A stretch of DNA of 64,000 nt from Sinomonas cyclohexanicum (lineage in GTDB: Bacteria; Actinomycetota; Actinomycetes; Actinomycetales; Micrococcaceae): assembly GCF_020886775.1 (NCBI RefSeq), contig NZ_AP024525.1, positions 3,100,001 through 3,164,000 of the forward strand, read 5' to 3'. The notes beneath the pieces are model-generated. The model did no database searches, was not told the origin of the DNA, and worked only from the letters and a program-made list of their open reading frames with translations. Numbering within the stretch: the stretch's first letter is position 1; every line of letters begins with the position of its first letter. This document shows positions 7,261 through 16,515 of this stretch, piece by piece. Made by a program: the position numbers and the translations under genes.

Positions 7261-8208
7261 ATGAGCGAGACGACAATGGAGCGTCGCAAGGCGGCCTCCG
7301 CGCAGCAGCAGCAAGGAGGGCGCCGGAGGTTCTCCGGCCGCACGAGGCGCGACTTCTTCATCTTCCTCGCGTTCGCCCTTCCGAACCTCGTCCTCATCGC
7401 CGTCTTCACGTATCGGCCTCTGTTCGCGAACCTGCAGTACTCGTTCCTGGACTGGACGCTCGGCTCCAAGACCGCTCGGAACATCGGCTTCGAGAACTAC
7501 GTGACGTTCTTCGGCAGCGACGACGCCGGCCGCGTCCTCGGCACCACGGCTGTCTTCACAGTCTTCACCGTGGGCCTGTCCATGGTGCTGGGCCTGCTGA
7601 TCGCGCTCGCCCTGAACGCGAAGGTCAGCGGCACCACGTTCGCCCGGTCGGCGGTGTTCGCCCCCTACGTGCTCTCGGGCGTGGGCGTGGGCCTCGTGTG
7701 GATGTTCATCTTCGACCCGGGCTACGGCGTCCTCGCGTGGTTCCTGCGCGGGCTGGGCGTGGCGAGCCCGCAGTGGTTCAACGACCCCCAGCTCGCGCTG
7801 ACCATGGTGATCATCGTGTACGTCTGGAAGAACCTGGGCTACTGCGCCGTGGTGTACCTCGCGGGGCTGCAGTCGCTGCCGAGCGACATCATGGAGGCCG
7901 CAGCGCTCGACGGCGCCGGCGCGGCCCGCCGCTTCACGAGCATCAGCCTGCCGCTCCTCTCCCCCACCACGTTCTTCCTGCTCATCACCACGATCCTCTC
8001 GAGCCTCCAGGCTTTCGACCTCATCCGGATCATGACCCCGCTCGGCAATGGCACGAGCACCCTCATCTACGAGGCGTACCTGCAGGCGTTCGGCGCGTAC
8101 AACCGGGCCGGGTACTCGGCGGCCATCTCGGTGGTGCTGTTTGTGATCCTGCTCGTGGTCACGGTGATCCAGATCCGGTTCGTCGAGAAGAAGGTGCATT
8201 ACGCATGA
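7261..8208 (+). CDS. ugpA: ABC transporter permease (UgpA-like, CUT1 family)
   Basis: A 315-residue inner-membrane permease with about six transmembrane segments, the first at FFIFLAFALPNLVLIAVFTY. The cytoplasmic EAA loop is EAAALDGAGAARRFTSISLP, which contacts an ATPase. ATG 7261 has AGGA 7 bases upstream; an earlier in-frame ATG at 7222 is also possible but too close to its GAAGGA. The downstream permease starts within its stop codon (ATGA at 8205). It belongs to the CUT1 group, which imports sugars or glycerol-phosphate compounds. Similarity to the Ugp system is my reading of gene order and sequence, and the substrate is not proven. No ATPase gene is present, so a shared one such as UgpC/MsiK is presumably used. 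Confidence 0.85.
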   Translation: MSETTMERRKAASAQQQQGGRRRFSGRTRRDFFIFLAFALPNLVLIAVFTYRPLFANLQYSFLDWTLGSKTARNIGFENYVTFFGSDDAGRVLGTTAVFTVFTVGLSMVLGLLIALALNAKVSGTTFARSAVFAPYVLSGVGVGLVWMFIFDPGYGVLAWFLRGLGVASPQWFNDPQLALTMVIIVYVWKNLGYCAVVYLAGLQSLPSDIMEAAALDGAGAARRFTSISLPLLSPTTFFLLITTILSSLQAFDLIRIMTPLGNGTSTLIYEAYLQAFGAYNRAGYSAAISVVLFVILLVVTVIQIRFVEKKVHYA

Positions 8209-9104
8209 GCGCCCCCGCACCCGCCCCCGTCACTGAGAATGCCGGCGCCCCGATCCGAGAGCGCGCGTTCTCCTCGCAGAACCTCGTCCGCACCATCGTG
8301 GGCGGCTACGTCCCGCTCGTCGTCGCGACCCTCATCGTGGCCCTGCCGCTGCTGTGGATGGTGCTGAGCTCGTTCAAGACACCTGGCGAGATCGTCACGA
8401 CGGACCTCAGGGTCCTGCCCGAGTCCCTGAGCTTCGACAACTACCGCGAGGCCATGACGACTGTCCCGTTCGGGCGATTCTTCCTGAACTCGACGATCGT
8501 CACGGTGTCCGGGGCCGTCATCAAGGTCACGCTCGCGATCATGACGGCGTACGCCCTCGTGTTCGTCCGGTTCCCGTTCAAGAACGTGATCTTCATCCTC
8601 ATCCTCGTGGCCCTGATGGTGCCCTCGCAGGTCTCGATCCTGCCCAACTACGTGCTCATCGCGGGCATGGGCGGGAAGAACACCCTGTGGGGCATCATCC
8701 TCCCGGGCCTGGGCACGGCGTTCGGGACGTTCCTGCTGCGACAGCACTTCATGACGCTCCCGCCCTCGATCCTCGAGGCAGCGGAGATCGACGGCGCCGG
8801 GCACTGGAAGCGGCTCTGGAGCATCGTGGTGCCGGTCTCCGTCCCGTCCATCGCGACCGTGGCGCTCGTGACCATCGTGTCCGAGTGGAACGACTACATC
8901 TGGCCGCTCATCATCACCGACCGCCCGGAGGTCATGACCCTCCCCGTCGGCCTGACGCTCCTGCAGAACTCCGAGAGCGGGACCGGCTCGTGGGGCATCC
9001 TCATGGCCGGCGCCGTGCTCGTGATCGTGCCGGTCCTCATCGTGTTCGCGATGCTCCAGCGCTACATCGTGGCCGGCCTCACCCAGGGCTCGGTGACGGG
9101 CTGA
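8205..9104 (+). CDS. ugpE: ABC transporter permease (UgpE-like, CUT1 family)
   Basis: The second permease, 299 residues and about six transmembrane segments, beginning VPLVVATLIVALPLLWMVL. The EAA loop is EAAEIDGAGHWKRLWSIVVP. The start overlaps the preceding stop in ATGA, so translation is probably coupled. The same frame stays open far upstream through the previous gene, but that is coincidental. With the preceding permease it would form the heterodimeric channel fed by the binding protein that follows. Confidence 0.85.
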   Translation: MSAPAPAPVTENAGAPIRERAFSSQNLVRTIVGGYVPLVVATLIVALPLLWMVLSSFKTPGEIVTTDLRVLPESLSFDNYREAMTTVPFGRFFLNSTIVTVSGAVIKVTLAIMTAYALVFVRFPFKNVIFILILVALMVPSQVSILPNYVLIAGMGGKNTLWGIILPGLGTAFGTFLLRQHFMTLPPSILEAAEIDGAGHWKRLWSIVVPVSVPSIATVALVTIVSEWNDYIWPLIITDRPEVMTLPVGLTLLQNSESGTGSWGILMAGAVLVIVPVLIVFAMLQRYIVAGLTQGSVTG

Positions 9105-9160
9105 CCGGGCCCCACCATCCCCAAGACCCACCACCCCAAGCACCCAACGAAAGGCACACC

Positions 9161-10507
9161 ATGTCATTCCGACTCGACCGCCGACATTTCTTGGCCCTTG
9201 CCGGGGCCGGCACCGGCGCCGTGGCGCTGGCCGCGTGCGGCGGCCCGGACACGTCCGGCGCGAGCGCCACGTCTGCGGCCGCAGACATCGACTTCAAGGA
9301 CGTCAAGCCGGCCGGGACGATCGACTTCTGGTCCAACCACCCGGGCAAGTCCGAGGACGTCGAGAAGCAGATCATCGCCAAGTTCGAGGCCGCGAACCCG
9401 GGCATCAAGGTCAACCTCGTGACCGCGGGGGCGAACTACGAGGAGATCGCCCAGAAGTTCCAGACCGCGCAGGCCGCGAACTCGGGCCTGCCCGCCGTGG
9501 TCGTGCTCTCCGACGTGTGGTGGTTCCGCTACTACATCAACGGCAACATCATCTCGCTGGACTCGCTCATCAAGCAGCTGGATGTCCAGGTGAGCGACTA
9601 CCGCGACTCGCTCGTGCAGGACTACCAGTACGCGGGCAAGCAGTGGGCGCTGCCCTACGGCCGTTCCACGCCGCTGTTCTACTACAACAAGGACCACTTC
9701 AAGGCTGCCGGGCTTCCGGACCGCGCGCCCAAGACCTGGGCCGAGTTCGCCGAGTGGGCGCCCAAGCTCAAGGCCTCCTCCGGGGCCCAGTACGCGTACA
9801 TGTACCCCGCGCTGGCCGACTACGCGGGCTGGACCCTGCAGAACAACCTGTGGGGCTGGGGCTCCGGCTGGTCCAAGGGCTGGGACATCACGTGCGACTC
9901 GGACGACGCGGTCGCCGCCATGCAGTGGGTCCAGGACTCCGTGTACAAGGACAAGTGGGCCGGCGTGTCCTCGAAGGACTCCTCGGCGGACTTCGGCGGC
10001 GGGCTCACGTCCGCGACGATCTCCTCGACCGGCTCGCTCGTGGGCGTCCTGAAGACGGCGAAGTTCAACGTGGGCGTCGGCTTCCTCCCGGGCGGCCCGA
10101 AGTCGGAGAGCCCGGTCTGCCCCACGGGCGGTGCCGGCCTCGGCATCCCCGCGGGCATCCCGAAGGAGCAGCAGCTCGCGGCGGCGATGTTCATCAAGTT
10201 CATGGGCGAGCCCGAGAACACTGCGGCGTTCTCCGCCGCGACCGGCTACATGCCCCTGCGCAAGTCCGCGGACATGACGGCCGTGCTGGCCAAGACACCG
10301 CAGATCCAGACCGCGATCGACCAGCTCGCCGTCACGAAGGTCCAGGACAACGCGCGCGTGTTCCTCCCGGGCGCCGACCAGGAGATGGCCAAGTCCGTCG
10401 CCAAGATCGTCACCCAGCAGGCCGACGTCAACGCCACCATGGCCGACCTCAAGAAGACCCTCCAGGGCATCTACGACAAGGACGTCAAGCCGAAGCTCAA
10501 GGCGTAG
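9161..10507 (+). CDS. ugpB: Extracellular solute-binding lipoprotein (UgpB-like)
   Basis: A 448-residue binding protein. The N-terminus has a twin-arginine motif (DRRHFLAL) running into a lipobox (ALAAC, Cys near residue 27), so it is likely exported folded through Tat and anchored as a lipoprotein. The mature part matches CUT1 substrate-binding proteins: TIDFWSNHPGKSEDVEKQ, a WWFRYYINGN segment, and YGRSTPLFYYNKD. GAAAGG precedes ATG 9161. It is the third gene of the importer operon, 56 bases after the second permease. Glycerol-3-phosphate or a glycerophosphodiester is a plausible ligand by resemblance to UgpB, but another sugar cannot be excluded. Confidence 0.85.
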   Translation: MSFRLDRRHFLALAGAGTGAVALAACGGPDTSGASATSAAADIDFKDVKPAGTIDFWSNHPGKSEDVEKQIIAKFEAANPGIKVNLVTAGANYEEIAQKFQTAQAANSGLPAVVVLSDVWWFRYYINGNIISLDSLIKQLDVQVSDYRDSLVQDYQYAGKQWALPYGRSTPLFYYNKDHFKAAGLPDRAPKTWAEFAEWAPKLKASSGAQYAYMYPALADYAGWTLQNNLWGWGSGWSKGWDITCDSDDAVAAMQWVQDSVYKDKWAGVSSKDSSADFGGGLTSATISSTGSLVGVLKTAKFNVGVGFLPGGPKSESPVCPTGGAGLGIPAGIPKEQQLAAAMFIKFMGEPENTAAFSAATGYMPLRKSADMTAVLAKTPQIQTAIDQLAVTKVQDNARVFLPGADQEMAKSVAKIVTQQADVNATMADLKKTLQGIYDKDVKPKLKA

Positions 10508-10531
10508 CCTTCCGCGTCCCTAGACCGCGCA

Positions 10532-10582
10532 ACGCACGACGGCGCCGCTCACCTTCCTCAGGCGAGCGGCGCCGTCGTGCGT
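10532..10582. terminator. Bidirectional terminator hairpin, 19-bp perfect stem
   Basis: The arms at 10532-10550 and 10564-10582 pair perfectly over 19 bp with a 13-base loop. It lies between convergent ugpB (plus) and map (minus) and could end both transcripts. Each arm contains the recurrent core CGCCGTCGTGCG. Confidence 0.8.
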
Positions 10583-10606
10583 GGTTCCGACTTCTTTCAA
10601 CCGGCG

Positions 10607-11440
10607 CTACGCGGGGATCGGCACCGGGGTCACGCCGAGGGGCCCGAGCTCGGACGCGCCGCCGTCGGGCGCGGTGAGGACCCAGATGCCGCCCGGGTGG
10701 CGGGCCACGGAGTGCTCCCACTGCGAGGCACGGGAACCGTCCGTCGTCACGACGGTCCACTCGTCGTCGAGCGTCTTCGTGTCGATCGACCCGCGCACGA
10801 GCATCGGCTCGATCGCGAGGGCCATCCCCGGCTTGATCTTCGCGCCGCGGTGCCCGGTCCGGTAGTTGAGCACATCCGGCGCCATGTGCATGGCCGAGCC
10901 GATGCCGTGGCCCACATAGTCCTCGAGGATCCCGAGCGGCGCGCCGTCCTGCGCGGAGACGAAGTCATCGATCGCGTCGCCGATGTCCCCCACGAAGGAG
11001 CCCTTCGCGAACGCCGCGATGCCCCGCCACATGGCCTGCCTCGTGATCTCCGAGAGGCGCACGTCTTCAGGGTCCCCCTCCCCCACGATCACGGTCCGTG
11101 CCGAGTCGGCGTTCCAGCCGCGCACCACGCAGCCGCCGTCGATCGAGAGGATGTCCCCCTCCGCAAGCTTCCGCGGCCCGGGGATCCCGTGGACCACCTC
11201 GTCGTTGACGGAGACGCAGATGTGCTTCGGGTAGCCGTAGTAGCCGAGGAAGTTGTACTGGGCGCCCGCGGCGTCGACCACCTCGGCGAACGCGGCGTCG
11301 ATCTCATCCGTCGTCACGCCCGGCGCGACAGCGGCCACGGCGGCGTCGAGCGCCTCGCTCAGCAGCACGCCGGCCTGGGCCATGATCCGCAGCTGCCCGT
11401 TGTTCTTGTACTCGATCTTCCGCTGGCTGGCCACAGCCAT
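10607..11440 (-). CDS. map: Type I methionine aminopeptidase
   Basis: A 277-residue cytoplasmic enzyme that removes the initiator methionine from nascent proteins. The five metal ligands of the family are visible: Asp in LSIDGGCV, Asp in NADSART, His in GHGIG, Glu in IEPM and Glu in QWEHSV. It is the last gene of the spc-type cluster, after adk with a 101-base gap. Downstream it meets ugpB convergently rather than continuing into infA-rpmJ. The GGAAGGGATG context supports the ATG start. Confidence 0.95.
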   Translation of the reverse strand: MAVASQRKIEYKNNGQLRIMAQAGVLLSEALDAAVAAVAPGVTTDEIDAAFAEVVDAAGAQYNFLGYYGYPKHICVSVNDEVVHGIPGPRKLAEGDILSIDGGCVVRGWNADSARTVIVGEGDPEDVRLSEITRQAMWRGIAAFAKGSFVGDIGDAIDDFVSAQDGAPLGILEDYVGHGIGSAMHMAPDVLNYRTGHRGAKIKPGMALAIEPMLVRGSIDTKTLDDEWTVVTTDGSRASQWEHSVARHPGGIWVLTAPDGGASELGPLGVTPVPIPA

Positions 11441-11541
11441 CCCTTCCTCGTTCCGATCCCTCCGGGATCCAGTAGTGACAAAGCGCCGCCCGGAGGTTGC
11501 CCACCGGACGGCGCCACGCGTCGAAAGTGCCTGAGAAGCCC

Positions 11542-12123
11542 CTACGAGGCCGACTTGACCGACTCGATGGCCGCCAGCACACGGTCGGTGACCTCATCGA
11601 TGGCGCCGATGCCATCGACCTTGGTCAGCGTGCCGCGGTCCGCGTACTGGGACACGACGGCCTCCGTCTGCGTGTGGTACAGGTCGAGGCGGTGACGGAT
11701 CACGTCCTCCGTGTCGTCGCTGCGGCCCGTCTCCTGGGCACGGTTGAGCAGGCGAGCAACCAGCTCGTCGTCGTCCGCAGTCAGCTGCAGCACCACGTCG
11801 AGCTGCTGGCCCTTCTCCGCCAGGACGACGTCGAGGTACTCCACCTGCGCGACCGTGCGCGGGTAGCCGTCGAGGAGGAAGCCGTTCGCGGCGTCGTCCT
11901 CGGCGAGGCGCTCACGCACCATCTTGTTCGTGACCTCGTCCGGCACGAAGTCGCCGGCGTCCATGTACTTCTTGGCCTCGACCCCGAGCGGAGTCTGCTC
12001 CTTGACGTTGTAGCGGAAGATGTCGCCAGTGGAGATCGCGACGATACCGAGCCGGTCCGAGATTCGTTCCGCCTGGGTGCCCTTGCCGGAACCGGGAGGG
12101 CCAATAAGGAGCATTCTCGTCAT
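11542..12123 (-). CDS. adk: Adenylate kinase
   Basis: A 193-residue cytoplasmic enzyme converting ATP plus AMP to two ADP. The P-loop GPPGSGKGT lies at residues 8-16, the AMP-binding region has STGDIFR, and LLDGYPRT is the family signature. The lid is the short, zinc-free form (NRAQETGRSDDTEDVIRHRL), giving a total length below the 214 of E. coli Adk, as in other actinobacteria. Its ATG overlaps the secY stop (ATGA), indicating coupled expression. Confidence 0.97.
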   Translation of the reverse strand: MTRMLLIGPPGSGKGTQAERISDRLGIVAISTGDIFRYNVKEQTPLGVEAKKYMDAGDFVPDEVTNKMVRERLAEDDAANGFLLDGYPRTVAQVEYLDVVLAEKGQQLDVVLQLTADDDELVARLLNRAQETGRSDDTEDVIRHRLDLYHTQTEAVVSQYADRGTLTKVDGIGAIDEVTDRVLAAIESVKSAS

Positions 12124-13436
12124 CGCAGTAGTCCTTCGTAGTGTCGCTGTTGGAGCTGCGCATCGATCTGCTTGACCGTCTCCAGGCCCACGCCCACCAC
12201 GATCAGGATCGACGTGCCACCGAACGGGAAGTTCTGGTTCGCGTTGACGAGCACGAGCGCGATGAGGGGGATGAGAGCCACAATGCCGAGATACAGGGAG
12301 CCCGGCAGGGTGATGCGCGAAAGTACGTACTGCAGATAGTCCGCAGTGGGCTTGCCGGCACGGATGCCGGGAATGAACCCGCCGTACTTCTTCATGTTGT
12401 CGGAGACCTCTTCAGGGTTGAAGGTGATCGCCACATAGAAGTAGGTGAAGAAGATGATCAGCAGGAAGTACGCGATCATGTAGATCGGATGGTCCCCGCG
12501 GGTGAAGTTGTTGTTGATCCACTCGACCCAGCCGGCCGGAGCCGAACCGTCATGGGGTGTGTTGAACTGCGCCACGAGCGCCGGCAGGTACAGCATCGAC
12601 GAGGCGAAGATGACCGGGATGACACCCGCCATGTTCACCTTGATCGGAATGTACGTGCTCGTGCCGCCCACCGTGCGGCGGCCGATCATGCGCTTCGCGT
12701 ACTGCACCGGCACGCGCCGCTGCGACTGTTCCACGAAGATCACCAGCGCCATGGTGACGAGGCCGATCACGAGCACGATGAAGAACGTGCCCGGGCCCTT
12801 CGACGTCCAGATCGCGCCGAGAGAGGACGGGAACTGGGCGGCGATCGAAGTGAAGATCAGCAGCGACATGCCGTTGCCGATGCCCTTCTCGGTCACGAGC
12901 TCGCCGAGCCACATGATCAGGCCGGTGCCCGCCGTGAGTGTGATGACCACGAGGATCGTCGTGATGATCGACGTGTCCGGGATGATCGGCAGCTGGCAGT
13001 TCGGGAACAGCTGCCCCGACCGGACCAGCGAGACGAGCGTGGTCGCGTTCAGCAGGCCGAGCGCGATCGTGAGGTAGCGGGTGTACTGCGTGAGCTTGGT
13101 CTGCCCCGACTGGCCCTCGTCATACAGCTCCTGGAACCGCGGAATGACCACGCGGAGCAGCTGCACGATGATGCTGGCCGTGATGTACGGCATGATGCCC
13201 AGCGCGAAGATCGACACCTGGAGCAGCGCGCCGCCCGAGAACAGGTTCAGCATCTGGTAGATGCCGGTCTGCTGGCCCTGCACCTCCGGTGAGAGGCACA
13301 CCTTCACGTTGTGGTAGTTCACGCCGGGGCTGGGGATGAACGCACCCAGCCGGAAGATGGCGATGATGAACAGCGTGAACAGCAGCTTGCGCCGCAGGTC
13401 GGGCGTCCGGAATGCCCGGCCAATCGCAGAAAGCAC
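12120..13436 (-). CDS. secY: Preprotein translocase channel subunit SecY
   Basis: A 438-residue protein with ten transmembrane segments that forms the Sec channel with SecE and SecG. Typical stretches include RRKLLFTLFIIAIFRLGAF, GIMPYITASIIVQLL, QRRVPVQYAKRM and GTSILIVVGVGLETVKQ. The frame is open to 13592, but I place the start at GTG 13436 (VLSAIGRAFRTPDLRR), which has GGAGGAG about 5 bases upstream and matches the family N-terminus. The 3' end overlaps adk by four bases. A 261-base gap with strong palindromes separates it from rplO. Confidence 0.95.
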   Translation of the reverse strand: MLSAIGRAFRTPDLRRKLLFTLFIIAIFRLGAFIPSPGVNYHNVKVCLSPEVQGQQTGIYQMLNLFSGGALLQVSIFALGIMPYITASIIVQLLRVVIPRFQELYDEGQSGQTKLTQYTRYLTIALGLLNATTLVSLVRSGQLFPNCQLPIIPDTSIITTILVVITLTAGTGLIMWLGELVTEKGIGNGMSLLIFTSIAAQFPSSLGAIWTSKGPGTFFIVLVIGLVTMALVIFVEQSQRRVPVQYAKRMIGRRTVGGTSTYIPIKVNMAGVIPVIFASSMLYLPALVAQFNTPHDGSAPAGWVEWINNNFTRGDHPIYMIAYFLLIIFFTYFYVAITFNPEEVSDNMKKYGGFIPGIRAGKPTADYLQYVLSRITLPGSLYLGIVALIPLIALVLVNANQNFPFGGTSILIVVGVGLETVKQIDAQLQQRHYEGLLR

Positions 13437-13615
13437 GCTTCTCCTCCCCCGTGTCGAGGAATGTCGAGTCGTCGCTCCGAGACACGGGTCAGTGCTTCGG
13501 AGATGAGGTCCAGCTCTTGAGTCTAGCGCAAACAGGGGTGCGCTCTGACGCGAAGGGCCCCGGCCGGCGTCGTGCGCCCGCTCCCCCCGCACGCTTGGCG
13601 CGCCTTAACGCGAGG

Positions 13616-13660
13616 GGCCCCGGCCGCCGTCGTGCATGATGCACGACGGCGGCCGGGGCC
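13616..13660. terminator. 20-bp perfect stem with 5-base loop between rplO and secY
   Basis: Arms 13616-13635 and 13641-13660 are perfect complements (GGCCCCGGCCGCCGTCGTGC). There is no T-run on either side. A degenerate half copy of the arm occurs about 60 bases away at 13556-13578. It could attenuate secY transcription or protect the rplO transcript end. It carries the recurrent CGCCGTCGTGC core. Confidence 0.6.
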
Positions 13661-13697
13661 TGACGCTTGGATCGCGGCGAGGTGCCCGCTCCCGTCC

Positions 13698-14186
13698 TTA
13701 GAGGACGGTCGTGGAACCACCAGCGGCGGCGATCTTCTCCGACGCGGACGCCGAGAAGGCGTGCGCGGTGACATCGACCTTGACCGTGATGTCGCCGGAG
13801 CCGAGGACCTTGACCGGCTCGTTCTTGCGAACGGCGCCCTTGGCCACGAGATCCTCAACCGACACCGCGCCGCCCTCGGGGAACAGCTCAGAGATGCGGT
13901 CCAGGTTCACAACCTGGAACTCGACCCGGAACGGGTTCTTGAAGCCGCGCAGCTTCGGCAGACGCATGTGCAGCGGAAGCTGCCCGCCCGCGAAGCCGGC
14001 CTTGACCTGGTAGCGGGCCTTCGTGCCCTTGGTGCCACGGCCGGCGGTCTTGCCCTTGGAGCCCTCACCACGACCAACACGGGTCTTGGCGGTCTTGGCG
14101 CCAGCGGCGGGACGCAGGTGGTGGACCTTGAGAGCCGTCGACTTCTCGGCGGCCTCTGCCTTGGCGGGAGTGTTGTTCTCTGCCAT
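13698..14186 (-). CDS. rplO: 50S ribosomal protein L15
   Basis: A 162-residue large-subunit protein. Family markers are [39 protein letters not shown] and [17 protein letters not shown]. An N-terminal extension of about 18 residues, rich in Ala/Glu/Lys, precedes the conserved start. Its first base overlaps the rpmD stop, so the two are coupled. Confidence 0.97.
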   Translation of the reverse strand: MAENNTPAKAEAAEKSTALKVHHLRPAAGAKTAKTRVGRGEGSKGKTAGRGTKGTKARYQVKAGFAGGQLPLHMRLPKLRGFKNPFRVEFQVVNLDRISELFPEGGAVSVEDLVAKGAVRKNEPVKVLGSGDITVKVDVTAHAFSASASEKIAAAGGSTTVL

Positions 14187-14392
14187 TACTTCGCCTCCTC
14201 AACCTTCACGAGGTGCGGAACCGTGTTGACCATGCCGACCGTCACGGCGTCGGCCTTGCGGGTGACCGTGTGGCCGATCCGCTTGAGGCCGAGCGAGCGG
14301 AGCGTCTCACGCTGGTTCTGCTTGGCGCCGATGACGCCCTTGATCTGAGTGATCTCCAACGTGGCGTCGGAGGGAGCCAGGTTCTTCGCCAT
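14186..14392 (-). CDS. rpmD: 50S ribosomal protein L30
   Basis: A 68-residue protein, the usual size for bacterial L30, with [25 protein letters not shown] split across the conserved N-terminal strand and helix, and [10 protein letters not shown] at the end. It sits between rpsE and rplO with 3-base and 1-base junctions, as in standard spc operons. Confidence 0.97.
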   Translation of the reverse strand: MAKNLAPSDATLEITQIKGVIGAKQNQRETLRSLGLKRIGHTVTRKADAVTVGMVNTVPHLVKVEEAK

Positions 14393-14395
14393 GAC

Positions 14396-15094
14396 TCATG
14401 CACCTGCCTTCGTGTTCTGGAGGTTCCGCACGAGGGCGGCCGGGGCCACCTCGTCCAGAGGCAGGCCACGGCGGGCGGCCACAGCCTGCGGCTCCTCGAG
14501 GTTCTTCAGCGCCTGCACCGTCGCGTGGACGATGTTGATGGCGTTGGAGGACCCGAGGGACTTGGACAGGACGTCGTGGATGCCGACGCACTCGAGGACG
14601 GCGCGCACCGGACCGCCGGCGATCACACCGGTACCGGGGGCGGCCGGGCGGAGCAGGACCACACCAGCGGCGGCCTCACCCTGCACGAGGTGCGGGACGG
14701 TCGTGCCAACGCGCGGCACGCGGAAGAAGGACTTCTTGGCCTCCTCCACCCCCTTGGCGATGGCCGCGGGGACCTCCTTGGCCTTGCCGTAGCCGACGCC
14801 GACCATGCCGTTGCCGTCACCCACCACCACGAGGGCGGTGAAGCTGAAGCGACGGCCGCCCTTGACGACCTTGGCAACGCGGTTGATGGTCACGACGCGC
14901 TCGATGAACTGGTTCTTCTCGGCGTCACGGTCGCGGTTGTCGCGGCCGCCACGGCCGCCGCGATCGCCACGGCCCTGGCCGCGGCCCTCGCCACGACGGC
15001 CGCCGCGGCGGTCCTCGGTGGCGGGAGCGGCCTCAGCAGCCTCGGCTGCGTTCTGCTCGGTCACGTTAACCTTCTCGTTGTTCTCGGCGGTCAC
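14396..15094 (-). CDS. rpsE: 30S ribosomal protein S5 with RG-rich N-terminal extension
   Basis: A 232-residue small-subunit protein involved in decoding fidelity. The S5 core starts near residue 60 ([19 protein letters not shown]) and includes [15 protein letters not shown] and [10 protein letters not shown]. The first 60 residues are an acidic stretch followed by repeated RG, DR and GGR units, longer than in E. coli (167 residues). The start overlaps the rplR stop by four bases. Confidence 0.97.
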   Translation of the reverse strand: MTAENNEKVNVTEQNAAEAAEAAPATEDRRGGRRGEGRGQGRGDRGGRGGRDNRDRDAEKNQFIERVVTINRVAKVVKGGRRFSFTALVVVGDGNGMVGVGYGKAKEVPAAIAKGVEEAKKSFFRVPRVGTTVPHLVQGEAAAGVVLLRPAAPGTGVIAGGPVRAVLECVGIHDVLSKSLGSSNAINIVHATVQALKNLEEPQAVAARRGLPLDEVAPAALVRNLQNTKAGA

Positions 15095-15474
15095 AGTGCC
15101 AGACCCCCTTCACGGGCGCCGTCCGCGATCGCGGCCACGCGGCCGTGGTACTTGTTGCCACCACGGTCGAACACGACGGCCTCGATGCCCGCGGCCTTGG
15201 CACGCTCGGCGATGAGCTCGCCCACGCGCCTGGCCTTGGCGGTCTTGTCGCCCTCGAAGGAGCGCAGGTCGGCCTCGAGGGTCGACGCGGAGACCAGCGT
15301 GATGCCCTTGGCGTCGTCGACGACCTGGACGAACACGTGACGCGAGGAGCGGTTCACCACGAGACGGGGACGCTCGGCAGAGCCGACGACCTTCTTGCGG
15401 AGGCGGAAGTGACGGCGAGCCCGAGCCTGCTGCTTGGACTTGGCGACGCGCTTCTTGTTGATGCCCAGAGCCAT
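15091..15474 (-). CDS. rplR: 50S ribosomal protein L18
   Basis: A 127-residue 5S rRNA-binding protein. It has a basic N-terminus ([19 protein letters not shown]), then [18 protein letters not shown] and a C-terminal [13 protein letters not shown] typical of L18. It lies 2 bases after rplF and overlaps rpsE. Confidence 0.97.
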   Translation of the reverse strand: MALGINKKRVAKSKQQARARRHFRLRKKVVGSAERPRLVVNRSSRHVFVQVVDDAKGITLVSASTLEADLRSFEGDKTAKARRVGELIAERAKAAGIEAVVFDRGGNKYHGRVAAIADGAREGGLAL

Positions 15475-15476
15475 GG

Positions 15477-16013
15477 TTACTTACCAGCCTTTCCGACCTT
15501 GCGGCGGACAACCTCGCCGGCGTACCGGATGCCCTTGCCCTTGTACGGGTCGGGCTTGCGCAGCTTGCGGATGTTGGCAGCCACCTCGCCCACCTGCTGC
15601 TTGTTGATGCCGGCGACCGAGAACTTCGTGGGGTTCTCGACTGCGAACGTGATGCCCTCGGGGGCCTCGACGTTCACCGGGTGGGAGAAGCCGAGCGCGA
15701 ACTCGAGGTTCGAGCCCTTGGCCTGCACGCGGTAACCGGTGCCGACGATCTCGAGCTTCTTCTCGTAGCCATTGGTCACGCCCTCGATCATGTTCGAGAT
15801 GAGGGTGCGGGTCAGGCCGTGCAGCGAACGCGAGAGGCGCTCGTCGTTGGGGCGCGTCACCGAGATGGTGGCGTCGTCGAGGGAGACCTCGATGGGGCTG
15901 GCCACGGTGTGGGTCAGCTCGCCCTTGGAGCCCTTCACGGTCACCACGGAGCCGTCGATCTTGACCTCGACGCCGGCCGGGACGGTGATGGGGAGACGTC
16001 CAATGCGGGACAT
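15477..16013 (-). CDS. rplF: 50S ribosomal protein L6
   Basis: A 178-residue protein with two L6 repeats. It starts [17 protein letters not shown] and ends in the L6 signature region [19 protein letters not shown] with a lysine-rich tail. The length matches the family. The GGAAGGAAG context lies upstream of ATG 16013. Confidence 0.97.
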   Translation of the reverse strand: MSRIGRLPITVPAGVEVKIDGSVVTVKGSKGELTHTVASPIEVSLDDATISVTRPNDERLSRSLHGLTRTLISNMIEGVTNGYEKKLEIVGTGYRVQAKGSNLEFALGFSHPVNVEAPEGITFAVENPTKFSVAGINKQQVGEVAANIRKLRKPDPYKGKGIRYAGEVVRRKVGKAGK

Positions 16014-16032
16014 ATCTTCTTCCTTCCTTCCC

Positions 16033-16431
16033 TTACCAGACGTACGCGAGGACTTCGCCGCCCACGCCCTTCTTGGCGGCCTGACGGTCGGTCAGGAGCC
16101 CAGAAGAGGTCGACAGGATGGCGATGCCGAGGCCGCCCAGCACGTGCGGGAGGTTCGTGGACTTCGCGTACACGCGGAGGCCCGGCTTGGAGATGCGGCG
16201 GACACCGGCGATCGAACGCTCGCGGTTCGGGCCGAACTTGAGGTCCAGGGTCAGCTTCTTGCCGACCTCGGCGTCCTCTTCCTTGTAGCCGGCGATGTAG
16301 CCCTCGGCCTTCAGGATGTCAGCAACCCGGACCTTGAGCTTCGACGACGGCATAGTCACCGTGTCGTGGTAGGCCGAGTTGGCGTTGCGCAGACGGGTAA
16401 GCATGTCTGCGACGGGATCAGTCATAGTCAT
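16033..16431 (-). CDS. rpsH: 30S ribosomal protein S8
   Basis: A 132-residue 16S rRNA-binding protein; in E. coli S8 also autoregulates its operon. It starts [17 protein letters not shown] and ends with the signature [20 protein letters not shown]. It follows rplE after an 84-base gap with no room for the zinc-type rpsN found there in many other actinobacteria. Confidence 0.97.
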   Translation of the reverse strand: MTMTDPVADMLTRLRNANSAYHDTVTMPSSKLKVRVADILKAEGYIAGYKEEDAEVGKKLTLDLKFGPNRERSIAGVRRISKPGLRVYAKSTNLPHVLGGLGIAILSTSSGLLTDRQAAKKGVGGEVLAYVW

Positions 16432-16515
16432 TGTGGGCTCATGCCCTTCCTCGTGCCGGTTTCCGTCGCGGCCCTGGCTCAGCGCCGGGACCGTGCGGAC
16501 CTGTCACGTAGTGAT

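Noticed and set aside
7098-8204. Long open frame upstream of the second permease
   Set aside because: It overlaps the first permease in another frame and has Arg/His/Pro-rich composition typical of a GC-rich shadow; only 8205-9104 of this frame is real.
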